This document shows, piece after piece, positions 13,051 through 26,523 of a DNA stretch of 64,000 nucleotides. A program made the position numbers and the translations under genes. Position 1 is the stretch's first letter. Every line of letters starts with the position of its first letter. Origin of the DNA: Pelecanus crispus (taxonomy: Eukaryota > Chordata > Aves > Pelecaniformes > Pelecanidae); the NCBI RefSeq assembly GCF_030463565.1, contig NC_134643.1:82395721-82459720 (forward strand), read 5' to 3'. The notes beneath the pieces are model-generated. The model made no database searches and was not told the DNA's origin. It worked only from the letters and a program-made list of their open reading frames with translations.

Positions 13051-16000
13051 TTTGAGCTTTGAAATATGTCTCTTCCCCACCCAAATTTTTCCATCTGGGA
13101 TCCCAAATGATACTGCTTTTTCATTTCACTCCAACCCGCAGATTCCCTTGGCCCTTAGGATGTAGGGTAGGACTTCATAAAATCATCCTCCCCAGGACTT
13201 TCATGGTCCACAGGGCCTTTAAACGTCACTTGTAAAGAGAATGTGTAATCATGGCCATCTTCAACATGTGTCCTGCTGCCTGCAGGGTCCTTTCCAGCCA
13301 TCAGGGAGCCAAGCATGTGGGTGCTCAGGAGTTTTGATCTGTCCATCAGAGCCCTGACACTGACCCCCCCTCCGCTATACTGATTGATTCCACCCGGCTC
13401 ACCTCTGCATAGCAGTGAGAAACTATGGCAGGTCTGTGCCACAGCCTGCACCACTGGGGAGTGGCAGAAAAGGAAAATGCAACCCAGCAAGCAGCTCTGG
13501 CAACCTGCGGGGATGGGAGAGTCCAGTAGTGCAGCTACCAAGGAGCTGAGAAGGGCAACATGTGTTGAGCTTGGACTGATGTTAACTCTATTTTGTTTAT
13601 GCAGTTCTCATCCTGACATCCCATGTATTTAGCTGAGTTTTTTTAAGAACAGTTTGGAAACACCTGGCCTAGGTTGAATAAAAAGCTTAAATGTCTGAGA
13701 TTTCTAACCATTCGCAGAACTCAGTGCTTTGCATTGGGAAGAAATTTGGAGGTTTTGCTGAAAACTGAAGCTTTTCTTTTTCATTCCGGTTCTTCTTTCT
13801 TGCTCATTTATTAGCTGCCTCTGGCTTGGGTACCTGCACAGCCCCACGTTGCATTGCGCAGATGCTCTCCATGCTCAGCAGCCCCATAAAAAGCCTGATT
13901 TTCAAATGAGCGGAGTGTCTAAGCAGGTTCCACTGGCTTCACCTTATTATCACCGGGCTCCTGCTCCAACCTACCAGTCAGACCCACCAACATCAAAGGC
14001 ACTGCATAGATTCACACCAGATAAAAGCCTGGCCCACCCCTCTTGGGATACACCCATTCCCTGCCCACATAATGCTGCTTTCCCACCTGGCCAGCTGTGG
14101 GGTAGGGGATAGGGTGGGACCATTGCTCAGCATGGCATTCTCTGCCCCCATTCCCTCTCTGCTGGAGGCACCCAGAGACTCAAACGCTGCCTTTGCCCCT
14201 GGCCATGTCTACAAAGGGAATTTTGCTTTCTGCCTTCTCCTTTGCAGGCAACAGCTGCTGATACTGCCATGGGTGCGGAGGCACTGGCACGCTTGGCTGC
14301 CGTCGCTCCTGCTGATGCCCTCTCTGCTGGGGGCTATCTGGGCAATAAATGCCACGTACTGCAGACAGGCATAGTGGGGTCTTTTTCTGCACCCATACAG
14401 TGCACTTTTTCGGGGAATTTTTGGACAGTAGCACTTTGCCTGCAGATTTGTGGGAATCCATCATGAAGTGTCTGAATTCCTCTTTGTTCATGCCCATTTT
14501 TTAACCTGCAGGTCAGAAAATTCCTGCAGCCCCAGTCCCTGGCTGCCTTGCATCCTCCCCATCTCCCAGAATAAGGCGACTCACTCTGCTGCCGGCTGGG
14601 CTGCAGTTGTTTCAGGGAAAACTGAGAGCTTTGCTCTCTGGGTCTCCTTTCCCAGGCACAGGGCTCGTCTGGATGCAGCCTCCTAATTTTATTTAAGTGA
14701 ATAGGTTTTAAAAGCCTGGACTGGTTTCCTGTGAAATGAAATCTCGAAAGAAAAGTGGCTGCACCTTTTCCAAAAAGGCCCTGCTGTCAGCAAAATGCAG
14801 CTTGGAGTAGCAGGGCAGCATCTCTGTGTGGTATAACAGGCTGCTGGAAAGGTATGAGTTTGTACAGCTTAGCTTATATAAATTGAACAGCAAGTGCCAG
14901 CAAACTGCAGCCATACGAGAGAGCCCGAAAGGTTTGAAGTGTTGCAGAACAAAGCTACTTTTATGATTTATACACTTGCCAGACAACCATCAAATTCTTT
15001 GCTGAAACTGGAGCTTCCCTGGTAGCACCACGAGGGCTGGCCGGCCTGCGAGGAATTCTTGGCATCGGAGCAGCTGTCCCAGAGTGGTACAAAGGGCTTT
15101 GCCAGTGTGAGATGGAGCTATCAATAGGATGTCTATCAGGGCAGGCAACAAATGGGCCACTGGTCTTGGCTTCCTCTGCCTCACCAGCCCCAGTGCATGT
15201 GATATACAGTGGTAACAACCCCCTAGACAACTGTCATAACATTTCTGCGCAAGGTGTGGTAGCCACTGCGTGGCCCCTCTGTTTCATAATGAGCTCTTGA
15301 TCGTCTGCTGTGCAGAGCCAAGTGGCTGGAGCGAAGGGAGAAGCCTACGGGGTGAGATGCCTCTGTGTGGGAAGGCTGCAGGCTACCCATGGGGCATGGC
15401 GTGCACAGGGAGTGGGCAGGAGCTGGCCCCGTGGGGCAGGACACTGGTGGCCACTGTTGGTCCTTCCTGGTAGGGCAGAGCCAGCTGATGTGTGAGTGGT
15501 TGGTAGCAGGAGGGCATTCCTATGGTCTGCCCCTGGGGAGCTGTAATCCAGGGAGACGGTCTGGGAGTCAGGCACTTATATGGTTTTGCTCATGTTGAGA
15601 GTCGTGTCAAGTTCTTAGCTCTGCTCTACTTCTCTTTTCCTGAGTGCCCAGTGAGGAGTCTCTTAGCTGGAACCTTTCTGAGGTGCTGTTTTCCTCCTGT
15701 GTAAAATTAAGATGACAGTATTTAATTACTTTCTAGACAGATGAAGCATCTTTATAAAGGCAACAGGAAAAGTGAGGACTCCTGAAATTTTGCCTGTTGA
15801 ATGAACTTTGGCCACCATGCCCACCTGGGTGTATGGCTTAATGGTAGGGGCTTATGTGTCAGTGCTTTACTGGAGGTGGGTAAGAAACACTAGTTAGAGC
15901 CTTCAGCCCAAGGTCTATTTGCTAGTGCTAAGCTTGTATGCGCTGAGACATTATTTATTTAGAGAACAGCTCTTATTGCTGCTGTTTTGCCAGAAAACAT

Positions 16001-16340
16001 CCTCTGGTTTCCGCTGGCCTCTGAGCCTGCAGCATTAGAGATTATTTTCCACATTTGTTTGCACATTGCTCTCATTAATGCTTCCAGCAGAAGTCTGTGG
16101 GCACTAAAGTGAGGAGACAGGGCATGAAATCAATGGCGGGCAGGCAGAAGGATGTGGCGTGTGAAAGCCCTGCAGGAATGTGTTTGAATATCACCATAGA
16201 AAAGGTTTTGGAGGTTTTGCAGAGGTTGTAGCGGTACACAGCCCTCACAGGGCCTATCCCATTAGCTACTGTGGGTTGACTATTCAGATGAAGGTATTTC
16301 ACCTAAAGTAAGGAGGCTGTGTCTGCTTGAAAAGTTTTAC

Positions 16341-16351
16341 GGGGGGGGGGG
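16341..16351 (+). repeat. Poly-G tract, 11 bases
   Basis: An uninterrupted run of 11 G. Length in an assembly is uncertain for such runs. Confidence 0.85.
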
Positions 16352-19300
16352 ATTCCAACTCCAGGCTGACAGTACCCAGGGATCTCCTGTATCCAACAAA
16401 CTGTCACTGGAGAGCACCAGACAAGTGCACAATGACATATAAATAGCTAATTTTACTTTGGGCATGGGCTTTGGTAAGACTGGCCAGTTCCTTCCTCTAG
16501 CTTTTTATTACAAAGTGCATGTCATCCAGGATTTCTACATCAGCTGGAATGACTTATTTTGCAGGAGTGTGATGGCGATGATGCTCTGTAGTGACTAGGG
16601 GAGAAGGGGAAAGCTGTGTCAGAACAGAAACATGTCAGGTTATTTTGATATGGGGTGAAGTGGGGGACTTCATTGAAATATCCATTGAAATAATGGGTTT
16701 TGGCTCAAACTCCCAGTTCTTCTATTTTTTAGGGTGAGGCAAAAAGGGAGGCCTGTTAGCTCACGGTGAAAGAACTGGTTCTTCCCATTGGGAACCCTTG
16801 GTTTTGCCCTGCTCACCCTGTTTATTCGCAGGCAGCTGACTTGTATTCTTCTTGGCTTTGTCTCTTCCCCCAGCTAATGCGGACTGGCCATCTCTTCCAT
16901 TTAAACAGTATCCAGCAGTATTTTGATGCCAGGGAAAATACCAAAATGTTGCTCTGAAAGCCACAAAGGGTTCAATTATTTCCTGGAGACGATATGAAGC
17001 CTATTGAATTGCAAGAGATGGTTATCGGCTCTTATTTGTGGATGAAAAGGGCTGGGAGTGAGTGGAATAGAAATCATTGTGCAGGCAGCTTTTGCCTGTG
17101 AAAGTCATCCAGCTCATTTCATAAAATGAGGTTAAGCACGGGGTGCAGGAAGAGAAAAGGGGGACTGAAAATCTTGGCACTTTCTTATCCTTATCTAGTC
17201 TCCTGCTCTGCACTGGGCCTGGGCTCCAGGGACAGATGGCTGTGTAAAATGGGAGCATGCTCATCTCTGGGGAGTGGGAGATGCAGGGATGTCTCCTGTA
17301 GTCCTCCTCTCCACTGCTCCTCCTGGAAACCAGCAGCCTCTCAGTAGGGCAAAATGTGTTGACTGCAGGGATGAGAGGGAGCTAATTAGCTGTCTGGGTG
17401 TTTTATTAGGTGGAGGAGAAATGGCTGTTCTGGGAGAACAAGAGAGGAGGGCACCAAGAAGTCATTTTTATGCCACTTTTTTTAGCCCGCTTGCTTATTT
17501 TCCATAAGAGCTGTCATTTTCTGATGATGGGAAGCAGGAGATGTGTCTGGGAGACCATCAGGGAACAAATTTACATAGCATGTGTTATACTGGTGTGCCT
17601 GGTAGTAAACAGGAGGCATGTGGAAGCATGTGTGCATAATGCCTGTTGTACTGGACTGTCTTTGTGTGGGATTTCAAAACAGTTCAGAGACTTAATTGTG
17701 GTAAAAAAAAAAGTAATCTTTGGTGCGTGGTATGGAGGAGCTGGGAGAAAGTGCGATCTGCTCTTTGAGACAGTCTCCTTAGCAAAGGCTGGGGAAGGAG
17801 AGTTGCATTTATTTCACCAGCTAAAGCACCTGCATTTTGGCTATTCAGTCACAAAGTAGCTTCCCTCCTAGAAACTCAGGTTTTATATATGCCATTTGTA
17901 CAGCCAGACAAAAATAGCATTTGTTAGGTAGCCCAGTAACAGAGTCTGGTACAAACTGATCATAGCTTCTACAAAGAAGCCCAGATAAGAAACAGCTGAT
18001 TCCAGAAGCATTGCCTGAGATATAGCCCTTAATCCTATTACAGCAGGCAGTGGCCTCTCCAGGTCTCTTTCAATTTGCTGCTGTTTTGTATTTTAAACAG
18101 GCAGGATTTTCAGCTTGCTGCATAGGAAGACACCTTTCTTTTTAAAGGAGGGGAAAAACTGACTTATGTGGTACGTGCGCATCGGTACTTCTGCGTTGTA
18201 GCAGCTGTTGTGGTCACAGCAGGGTTAAGGAGAAAGAGGAAGGTTCCTTTGTGTGCCAATAGGTGGGGATTTGAGCTCATTTTTCAAATTAAGAGTAACT
18301 GAGGAGAGAAAGCAATACCCTGATAAAGAGTCCAATATGGTGGGAGAGTCCAAGAACAAGAGATGCTGGCTTGGCTCAACCTCAAGGAGTTGTTCTTGCA
18401 GAGGAATGTGTGCAGGGATGGAAAACAAAGCACGCCTCCACTCCCATCGTGGCTCTGAGGTCCGGAGAACCGCCCAGAGCAGTCAATGTCCTGGCACAGA
18501 GGGAATGAAGCACAGATGCCGAAAGGGCCAGCTGCCCACTCTTACCCTCCATCATTTTTAGTGTGGCCTCAGTCCTGCAGAGAAGCCCTCAGCTTTACTA
18601 TTCAGAAATCAGTGGCATCAGGTAATCTGGCGATGTCAGCCCAGGATGGAGCTTTTTACCCAAACCAGACATGTGTGTCTTAGTCTGGCCCTTGGTGAAT
18701 ATTGTAAGATGGTATTTTTCTTACCATACTCCCAGCACACTTCTGAGCTTAGCTACCAGACTGTAAGCCCATTGAGGTGTCCATGGACACACTGAATCAG
18801 ACTGAGTCCTGTCTCTAGGGTGCCAAGCTGAGACCTTCCTGCCAGTCCAGAGTGGTCTGGTAAGATCCTTTCTCATTATTTTGGGCACCCAGTGGTGATG
18901 GGTCTTCAGAGGCATCCCAAGGCTCTGGAGGTAGCTTTAGGCAGAACTGTAGTCTCCCTCAAACAGGTAGACTCTTCTGGCTATGTGGATGCACAGCCTT
19001 CTCTGTCTTGAAAGTTTATAACATAAAATCTCGAATTGTAGACATTTGTGTAAATCCAGTATTTTGAGTTGATCCGTCACTCTGTTTTAGGTTAGCTAGA
19101 GCTAGCTCTAAGCACAAGCTTTCCTCCCCAGTCAGATCCAGTCCCATGGATGTTGTTGTGAGAGCCCTCCAAGTGGAGCCCTCCAAGCCCTCTGGAGCTG
19201 CACTGTGGATTGTTAGTGGCAGTTTTAGGCTTGGGATATAACTTTAAGCATTTTGTTGTTCACCAGAGAAAGCAGGGCATTTCTTGACTATGGAGATGTC

Positions 19301-20477
19301 CATTCTTCATTTATCTTCTTAGTTCAAGGCTTAATATAGCAAACGCTGAAAATGTATCATTAGTCTTCCCGCTGCCTACCTCCCCACCCTCACTTCCTCC
19401 AGCTATTTGCTTTGAGTTATTTGCTCAGGATTTGTTTTCCCTCTGACTTTACAAGTTTGCCTTGCACAGCAAAAAAACCTGCTATTTTGTTCTCTCTGGT
19501 ATTTGGCAGGAAAACAAAAAGAACACAAAGAAGAAAAGGATAATCATTGTTTTTTTCCTGATGATTTAACACACAAGTGTTCTTTTTAGTGCTACTGTTG
19601 CTGCTGTGTTAAAGCATCTTCTTTTCCTAGGCATGCCAAGAGCTACCGTGGAGAGAAGAAAACAGGGTGTCTCTTAACTGTGCTTTCCTGGGGCTGGCAG
19701 TGGGCTCTAAGCTGAGACCTGCCCATCCGCCTGGTGCTTGCTAGCAGGGCTCCTTCACATGTTATTTTGAACCAGGTGATGGAACTGGACAGAGCAGCTT
19801 TTGTGCAGGGATTTGCAAAACTTGTCTCTTTGCTGTTCTACTCCAGTGGAAGTTAAAACAGGTGTGCTGGAGCCACTGTACTCACTGCATTTTTGTCTTT
19901 TTTTGTGGTTCTTGTTCCCATGCATTATTTTATTTTATGACACTCCTTATTTCAGGTTGGCGGTAACCTTCCTCTCCTCAGGACCTACGAAACAGTTGGT
20001 GAAAGATCCCCAGCGGCTTCTTCCAAATAACTGGGGAAGGACTGGTTTGACAGCAGGGTTGGTAGTTGGTTCAGGAATGTATCTGAGCAGTTTGAGCCTC
20101 TAATTTGGGATGCATACTTTCTGGTTTCGGCCATGAGACTAGCCTCTCTCATGATATTTTTGTTTTGTCCTTCCACCACCAGCTGAGAAGAGGAGATGCA
20201 CAAGGCACACTGAACGAGAAGGCAATCCAGCAAGGCCAGTGAGATGAACTCTCCTAAGGGACTCTTCTGAGGGCTAGAAGGAAGAAGCCTAGGGGTACAG
20301 GCTATTTGGTCTCCCTTCTTTCTCTAATGCTCTGTCATTCCCTGCCCCCTCCTGCTTGCATGAGAGAAAACGAAGAGTCCCTCACCTTCCTCTTACTGCA
20401 CAGTGGGTGGAAGAGACTTGCTCGCAGACTGAAAGAAGAAGCAGGAAGAGGAAAATAAACAGCTGAGTCATTACTGC

Positions 20478-20495
20478 AAAAAAAAAAAAAAAAAA
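20478..20495 (+). repeat. Poly-A tract, 18 bases
   Basis: An uninterrupted run of 18 A. The preceding 300 bases show no recognisable processed pseudogene and I see no flanking target duplication, so it is listed as a simple tract only. Confidence 0.8.
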
Positions 20496-20694
20496 GCCTT
20501 CAGGAAAGGGGAGGACTGGAAGGGGCTGGCCATGAAACTTCAAGAGAAACCACAAATGTGGCGGTGGACATTTACAAAGGCAGTCCCTCTCCATCTGCGG
20601 AGGGAGGGCTACAATGGCTCCCACAGAGGACATAGTGGGTACCAGGCAGCTCTTGCCTAGGGACAGTGGCAGCATTCAGTGGGTTCCAGCTGCT

Positions 20695-20965
20695 GAGAAA
20701 TATGTGGAAATTACATGCTGTAAGTCAGCTAAATAAACAAGGAGGAAAAATGGCTGAGTCAGAAAAAGTGGAGTATTAAGTTCAAATGCATTATTAATTG
20801 GAAAAATGCTTAACACAGCTGGAGTTCTTATGGGCATGGATAAACAAAAATATCACGAGGAGAGAACCAATTAAAGCACTAATTAGTCCTTTTAGGAAGT
20901 TGTCCAGGTCCATTAATGATAACCCTTAATTGTAAGTTATGGAAGAGACAACTTATCTGTATTGC
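20695..20965. promoter_or_regulatory. Candidate enhancer / conserved non-coding element rich in TAATTA cores
   Basis: Within 270 bases there are several homeodomain-type cores: ATTATTAATTGG near 20,790, CCAATTAAAG at 20,868, CTAATTAG at 20,879-20,886, CATTAATGA at 20,911-20,919 and CCTTAATTG near 20,924. An AP-1-type TGAGTCA lies at 20,755-20,761. There is no open reading frame across it. This density is typical of vertebrate developmental enhancers; function and conservation are inferred. Confidence 0.35.
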
Positions 20966-20991
20966 TGCTGCTGCCTTGAGCATTAGTCCTC

Positions 20992-21006
20992 TGTGTGTGT
21001 GTGTGT
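20992..21006. repeat. (TG)n microsatellite, about 7.5 units
   Basis: Perfect alternating TG for 15 bases, between CATTAGTCCTC and CTTGCATT. Confidence 0.8.
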
Positions 21007-21349
21007 CTTGCATTTTTGTGTCTATACACAAATCACCAACTTAAGAAACTGCACCCTTACCAGTGGCAAGTGCAGGTTAATGAAAAATTACGGACGTGGT
21101 CTTCCAACTACCCCATGGGTAGTTCACCAAAAAATGATGTACTGAGATAGAATTTATGCAGGTCCATTTTCTGAAGGGAAGGACTACTGATTCTTCCCTC
21201 TCATTCCCACAGCAGCAGAAATAAAGCAGCAGCACAGGAGCCGAAACTCTTTGCAAGAGCTAAGCATTAAGTATTAATAACCAAATAATTATCATACCAA
21301 TAAGTATAATGAAAAACACAAGGTAGTGTTTCCAGAAGATTATGCTTTG

Positions 21350-21398
21350 CAGAGATGGAAAGAGGTTTCATTCAGTCCATTGCCCTGCCTGTAAGAAT
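21350..21398 (+). repeat. Old CR1-like 3' fragment
   Basis: The phrase AGAGATGGAAAGAGGTTTCATTCAGTCCATTGCCCTGCC resembles the segment near the 3' end of CR1-type elements ('gatggaa...ctagtccatccccctgcc'). No octamer tail follows, so this would be an old, truncated and diverged copy. The match is recalled, not computed. Confidence 0.4.
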
Positions 21399-24300
21399 AT
21401 AGTTTCTAGGCTGAGGAATTCAGCAATTACTGAACTGAACTTTCACTTGATCTTGGCCTCTGCAGCTCTGCCTTCACCAATAAAAGCAACTGTGGAATGA
21501 GTAGGGCAAGAGAAAAGGCCCATGTGCTTGCAAATAAGAATGCCTGCCTCCTCGATTTCTATGTGGAGCTGTTTTTCTTTTCAAGTGCATCTAGAAGAAA
21601 CCTTCACATGTTTGTGTCTTGGACTGTAAGCGTCTCCTGAAAATAAAAGTTTTTCAAAGTATGGTAAATCTGAATGAGTATGTGCAAAGGGTCACTCCTC
21701 CTTCTGCTTAGAGACAATAAAACATCTACAACAAACAGAAACATTGTCAGGGCAGCAGAAGCCCTCTTGTATGTTGGTGAAAATTATCTCAAACCATCAC
21801 GTTGACCTTCTGTGTGTTCCCATATCTCAGATTCCTAAGTTTTCTCTGAAACAGTAGGTTTTATACTCCAGAAACAAATACAGGTTTAGGTTCCCATCCA
21901 AGCTTCTGGGCAGATTTTCATTAGTGCATGAACTAAACTGCATGGACCTTTGCATACTCCCAGTTAGTTTGCAAACTCCAGGGCAGGCAAGCAGCCCCTT
22001 GCTTTAAATAGCTATACTGTCTGGAGTCCTAGTGTGAGGAAGTGAAAGGGACGCTTCATTCATCTGATGATTGAGGCTTATTTCCCTCTTTTCATGACTG
22101 TACAGCTCGCCTTCTAGGTCCTTCTGACATGTGAGCCTCAGCTAGACTGCACCGCATGTGCTTCAGTAGCTAACTTGGTCACCCAAAACCACAGAGTCTA
22201 GTGATGTGCTTCAGAATTGTTTTCTCATGCTGCATGGTGTCTTGAACTTTGTATAAAGTTCTGTGGAGTCCACCAGGATGAGAACTTTAGCCCAGATCTC
22301 ACAGCTCTTTTGAGAACTTTTTTGAGTACAACTTTGCATTAATGCATTTGAAAAATCCTAAAGACAAAAATGTTGCAAGTTTTGAAGCAGAGCTACAAAG
22401 ATGCATTTTTCACTACAAATTGGGCAAAAATATTGAATGCTTAGAGTTTCCTTATGTCTGATTTTTTTACCTGCTCCTTGGTATCTCCTCTGTAATGTAC
22501 TCGTCACCTGGAATGACCATTATTGAGCAGAGCAGTCTGATGGGGTTCTAATAATGGCCTTGCCTGGGAACAACAGCTCCTCTTTTTGCTTTACTCTGCA
22601 TCTACATGCAAGGGAGCTATACTGCCTGTTCTAAACCTCCAGCTGAAACCAGGTGGGATAAGTCATCTCTCAAGAAGCATCTGTCTGTCACTGGTGGCTG
22701 AGTGCTTAATTTAGAGCAGATGCCTAACTTTTAAATAGATGGCTCAAACCCAGAAGGAAAGTTTCTGATCAGTTGAAGCTCCTGCAGGACTATGGAAATA
22801 TGTATTAAATTCTCCATTATTGAGATTTAAAAAAATGTTGGGAAAATCAAATACCAAATAACTGTATAAATTATAATAGCCTAAACCAACCTTGCAAACC
22901 ACTGGCTCATTGAACAAAACATCTTACAGCTCTTGTGTGGTGGAGATTCTTCTATTTGCTTTCCTTTCAAGATGCAGCTGCAATAACAAGGCATATGTGA
23001 TTTTAATGTGACACCATAATCTGTCAACCCTGAGAACTAGGGAGCAGGCCCATATAAGATAACTAGCTCAACCTCACAATGATAAACATGTCAAGATACA
23101 AAAATCAGTTCTTCCCTTACAAATGAGAGAAAGATGTCATGTAATTGGAGATGTTATGCTATGCTGGGATGAGCAACATTCCCACAATTAATCATACCAA
23201 ATACATTATGTAGTAGTTGTTGCTTGAAGACAAAGGAGGAATAAATACTCGTGTAAACATGCCAAATACGAACTCTCCACAGATGTTGATTGCTGTTCCA
23301 TATTTAGCATGAAGCACATCAGTACGTGGAAGATATGCTCTACATCCAAGCAGAACGATAGCTTGGAAAAGGGCTTATGACTCTGTGGAGGCTGCAGGTA
23401 ACATGGATGGTGTCTTTTCTAAGGTCCTTGGCAAACTGGACGTCAGGAACTCCCCTATTGACAGCAAAAGAGAATTTGCCATTTTCTTGAATTAAGACTG
23501 CACTGGGGCTCTGGTGAACAAGAGATGTTTGGCTGACGATACAGTGGCTTAGAAACTGAAGGCGAGTTCAAAAGTTCCTAACAACACTTCCAAACAAGAA
23601 CTTTGTGAATACAATGCAAAAGCGACCATGCATATTTGCTGGAATAAAAAACCAAATTAGCTTCAAGCTGGGTTTGTGATTCCTCCCTGACTTGTATGTT
23701 TACTTTTCATTAATATTGATTCCTTCTGACCTTCGAGTGCCTCTTCTTCATTGTACGTGCTCCACAGTGAATAGCTTACTGGCAATAATATTAATAGCAA
23801 CAGAAAATGTTAACAATAGAGACTACTTGCATGGAGAAATGTTACCTTGTGAATAATTTTTTTTATTTTTTTAATCAGAAAACTTTATTTGGGGACCAAA
23901 AAGTGATATACTGTGTGACCTTGTATATAGTGAAGCTGACTGGTATTGCATGAATTGATATCATCACAAATGGCTGACAAGCAGTGCAGAGACATATGAT
24001 CCATCCTGAAAACGGCTCAGACATGAGATCGATACGTAAGATTAGGAAGCCATAACCTCTAGGTGACCCATATGGAAATGAGAGCAAGGCTAAATTCAGT
24101 GAGTAAAATGCTTGCTCAGGTCTAGCCAAAATGGAGAGATTTTGCACCGATTTAATTTTTGCCTTCAATTCTTTTTACTGCTTCTCTTTGATTTCCTTGT
24201 CAGCAGCGAAGCTTCTGTTCCCGTCACCAGCAGTGATCTGGGAGTGTGGTTGGAGAGTGCTTCTGAAGACACTTCTAACCCTTGGCATCTGCCAGGGTTT

Positions 24301-25020
24301 CTGTAGCTGTGTTGGCCCCTTCCAGTCCTTGGCCTGGGTTTACTTCAGCTGTCTCTAGCACCTAGTAGCTGCCTTTCTCTGTCCTCATGGGAGAGACAGC
24401 TAGGCAATGGCAAAGGTTGCTTCATTCTCTGTTTCTGAAGTAGCTATTCCACAAAGGGATGCATTGCCTTTCGGAGCCAACGTTCTCCCCTAGGTGTAAT
24501 CAGAAGCTAGAGATCCAGCCTCCTGTGCTAGACACACTACACACCTAGAGTTACATGTAATATATCCAGGCCTTGATGCTCCTTTGCTAATTGATTTCTG
24601 CTCCTTGGGCTAGCCTGTTCAGTAAGTGAAATTCTCCTAGAAGGAAAAAATGCCTTTTGCTCTCTTTTTTCCATGGGGAGCTCTTGTAGAATAAGGAGCG
24701 TGGAACAGCTTACTCCAAAATAGCTATGCCAGGAGTCCTTCTGCCCTTCTTCCCAGGGTGAAATTTGGTTTTGTTTTCATTTTAGTATTATGGAAAAAAT
24801 CCTCTTTCCATAAGAAGCAGCTAAACACAGAAATCTTTTACAGTCCCCTCATAAAGCTGTAATAAAATTTGCATGAGAGAAGAATTTGTGCTTGTTTATT
24901 ATTTGGTGCCCTTTATACCCCCTATTGCCTAGAGCTAGCACATCTGACAGCAATGATGGGCTGTGGATATGGGAATAACAGTGCTGTGAACTCTTCTCCA
25001 AAACGACAGTACTCGTGGTC

Positions 25021-25078
25021 TGATTTGTAAATACAAATGCCACAGTGTTTGATTTGTAAATACAAATGCCACGGTGTG
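25021..25078. repeat. 29-bp tandem duplication with palindromic core
   Basis: Two adjacent 29-base units, 25,021-25,049 and 25,050-25,078, differ at only two positions (A/G and T/G). Each unit contains ATTTGTAAATACAAAT, a palindrome with 7-base arms around AA. The core TGTAAATA resembles a forkhead-type binding site. The duplication itself is seen directly; a binding role is inference. Confidence 0.9.
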
Positions 25079-25394
25079 GCATTCATGGCATAAAAACTGA
25101 CTCTGGGATTTTCAGAAATTGAGGCTTAAGGTTAGACTCATGTTGAATATGGAAATCCATATTAGATGTGATTTTTTTGGAAAGTATCTGGCCATGAGAC
25201 AAAGTGTGATGGATGTCCCACTTCCTCGGGCTCCTCGGAAGAATCCTCACCCTCGGCTGCAATAGCAGCTACTGTGAGCTCCAAGCATTTAAAAATCATA
25301 TCACCAAAGATGTGGATGGAAGGCTGAGATTTTCCAGAGCCTTTGAGAAGTGTTCTACTAGGCACTTAGATTCCTGTGTTATTAAGATGCTTTT

Positions 25395-25455
25395 GAAGCT
25401 TTTACCCAGGAGAGACTAACTTTAGGCACCCACTTTTGAGAATCTTAGCCAGAGG
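25395..25455. repeat. Ancient sauropsid repeat fragment
   Basis: ACTTTAGGCACCCACTTTTGAGAATCTTAGCC matches the recurring phrase 'taggcacctacttttgaaaatcttggcc' of old repeats dispersed in turtle, crocodilian and bird genomes. Family name not assigned. Confidence 0.45.
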
Positions 25456-26444
25456 GAAAACAAACCACTGATAAAAGTTAGACAGAGTCTGTGTTTTGGA
25501 AATCTTCCCACAGTTATTTACACATCTGTGTATTATCTTGTATTGGTCACTGGTTTTTGTATGTGTATGTGTGGTTTGTTTGTTTTTTTGTTTTTTTTTT
25601 TCTACAGTGCACCTACCACAAACCTCAATTCAAATACAACCCAAACAACCACGCAGTCACTAGCATGTTGGGACCCTATCCAGGGTGCACGTTTTGCAGA
25701 GGATGAGCACATACAATTTAAGCAACAGTCTCTTGATGCATAGATGCACAACAGGCTGTCAAACGTTACCTGCTCAGTTCTCATTGCATGGCAAGTTCAC
25801 AGCTGCTCTTTGAATATTGAAGGTGATGTGGTGAGTGCTCAGTAATGGAGTAATGGAGACACTGAAGCCAGCGAAGAAATCTGCTGTTGCAGAAAAACTT
25901 GACTTTGACCTTTCCCCATAACTAAGCTGCTTTTTTTTTTTTTTTTCTTCCTTTACATTCTTTCAAGAATTGTGAGGCCCCAGAGACTAGAGGGAATATT
26001 CATACAGCTCAGGTCATTTTACCAGTCTGTGCAGCCGTTCAGTCGGTAATAAACACTCTAGCAGGGCAATGATTATTGGAATAGTAGGGGGCATTCTAGC
26101 CAGCAAGCCACATGAAAATGATAGACAGTTGCTGAAATCAAGAGAACTACAAAGCAAAGGAACAAAAGCATAAGTAAGTGAATCATTAGGCTGGGCTCAG
26201 AGACGTGACATACCAAGTGCTGTGCCTCCTATAAATTTGGTGAGTTGATGATTTACCATAGCAGGGCTTTTCAGTAAAGAAAATGAAAACTTCAGGAGGG
26301 CTCTTCAGTTCCAAGAAACAGCACCAAGAGAAACATACCCTTTGTGTCACAACAGCTGACTTGGTATTAAAAGCATTGATACCAGTGAATGAGGCTGGAA
26401 GAGGCTTCAGACTCTCTCATTCCTATTAGGGTCTAAAAGCACTA

Positions 26445-26510
26445 GTGCCAGATCCTGCAGTTCTTGCTCAAGCAAAGCTCCCATTGATGTGTTCTTAATC
26501 TGGAAAAAGT
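26445..26510. repeat. Ancient sauropsid repeat fragment
   Basis: GCCAGATCCTGCAGTTCTTGCTCAAGCAAAGCTCCCATTGATG closely follows a phrase common in old sauropsid repeats ('ccagatcctgcagtccttactcaggcaaaactcccattgac'). It sits about 15 bases before a second old repeat at 26,524 and may belong to the same insertion. Confidence 0.5.
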
Positions 26511-26523
26511 CAACATGGTTATT

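Larger units (their letters stand above)
8376..20694. other. Non-coding stretch, no gene seen
   Basis: No supportable exon on either strand. The longest frame (10,992-11,609, minus) reads through a 15-base A tract and is low-complexity. The stretch contains an 11-base G run at 16,341-16,351, an A run at 11,352-11,366, an A run at 20,478-20,495 and a TATA/TGTG-rich patch near 12,935-13,050. A short local duplication of GAGCCCTCCAAG lies at about 19,162-19,187. Nothing else stood out. Confidence 0.6.

Noticed and set aside
17410..17859. 149-codon plus-strand open frame
   Set aside because: Crosses an A run read as lysines, no recognisable domain, no promoter or splice context.
23200..23660. 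Possible processed-pseudogene-like sequence (phrases such as GTCCTTGGCAAACTGGACGTCAGGAACTCC)
   Set aside because: No frame longer than a few dozen codons and no protein recognised; no A tail or target duplication.
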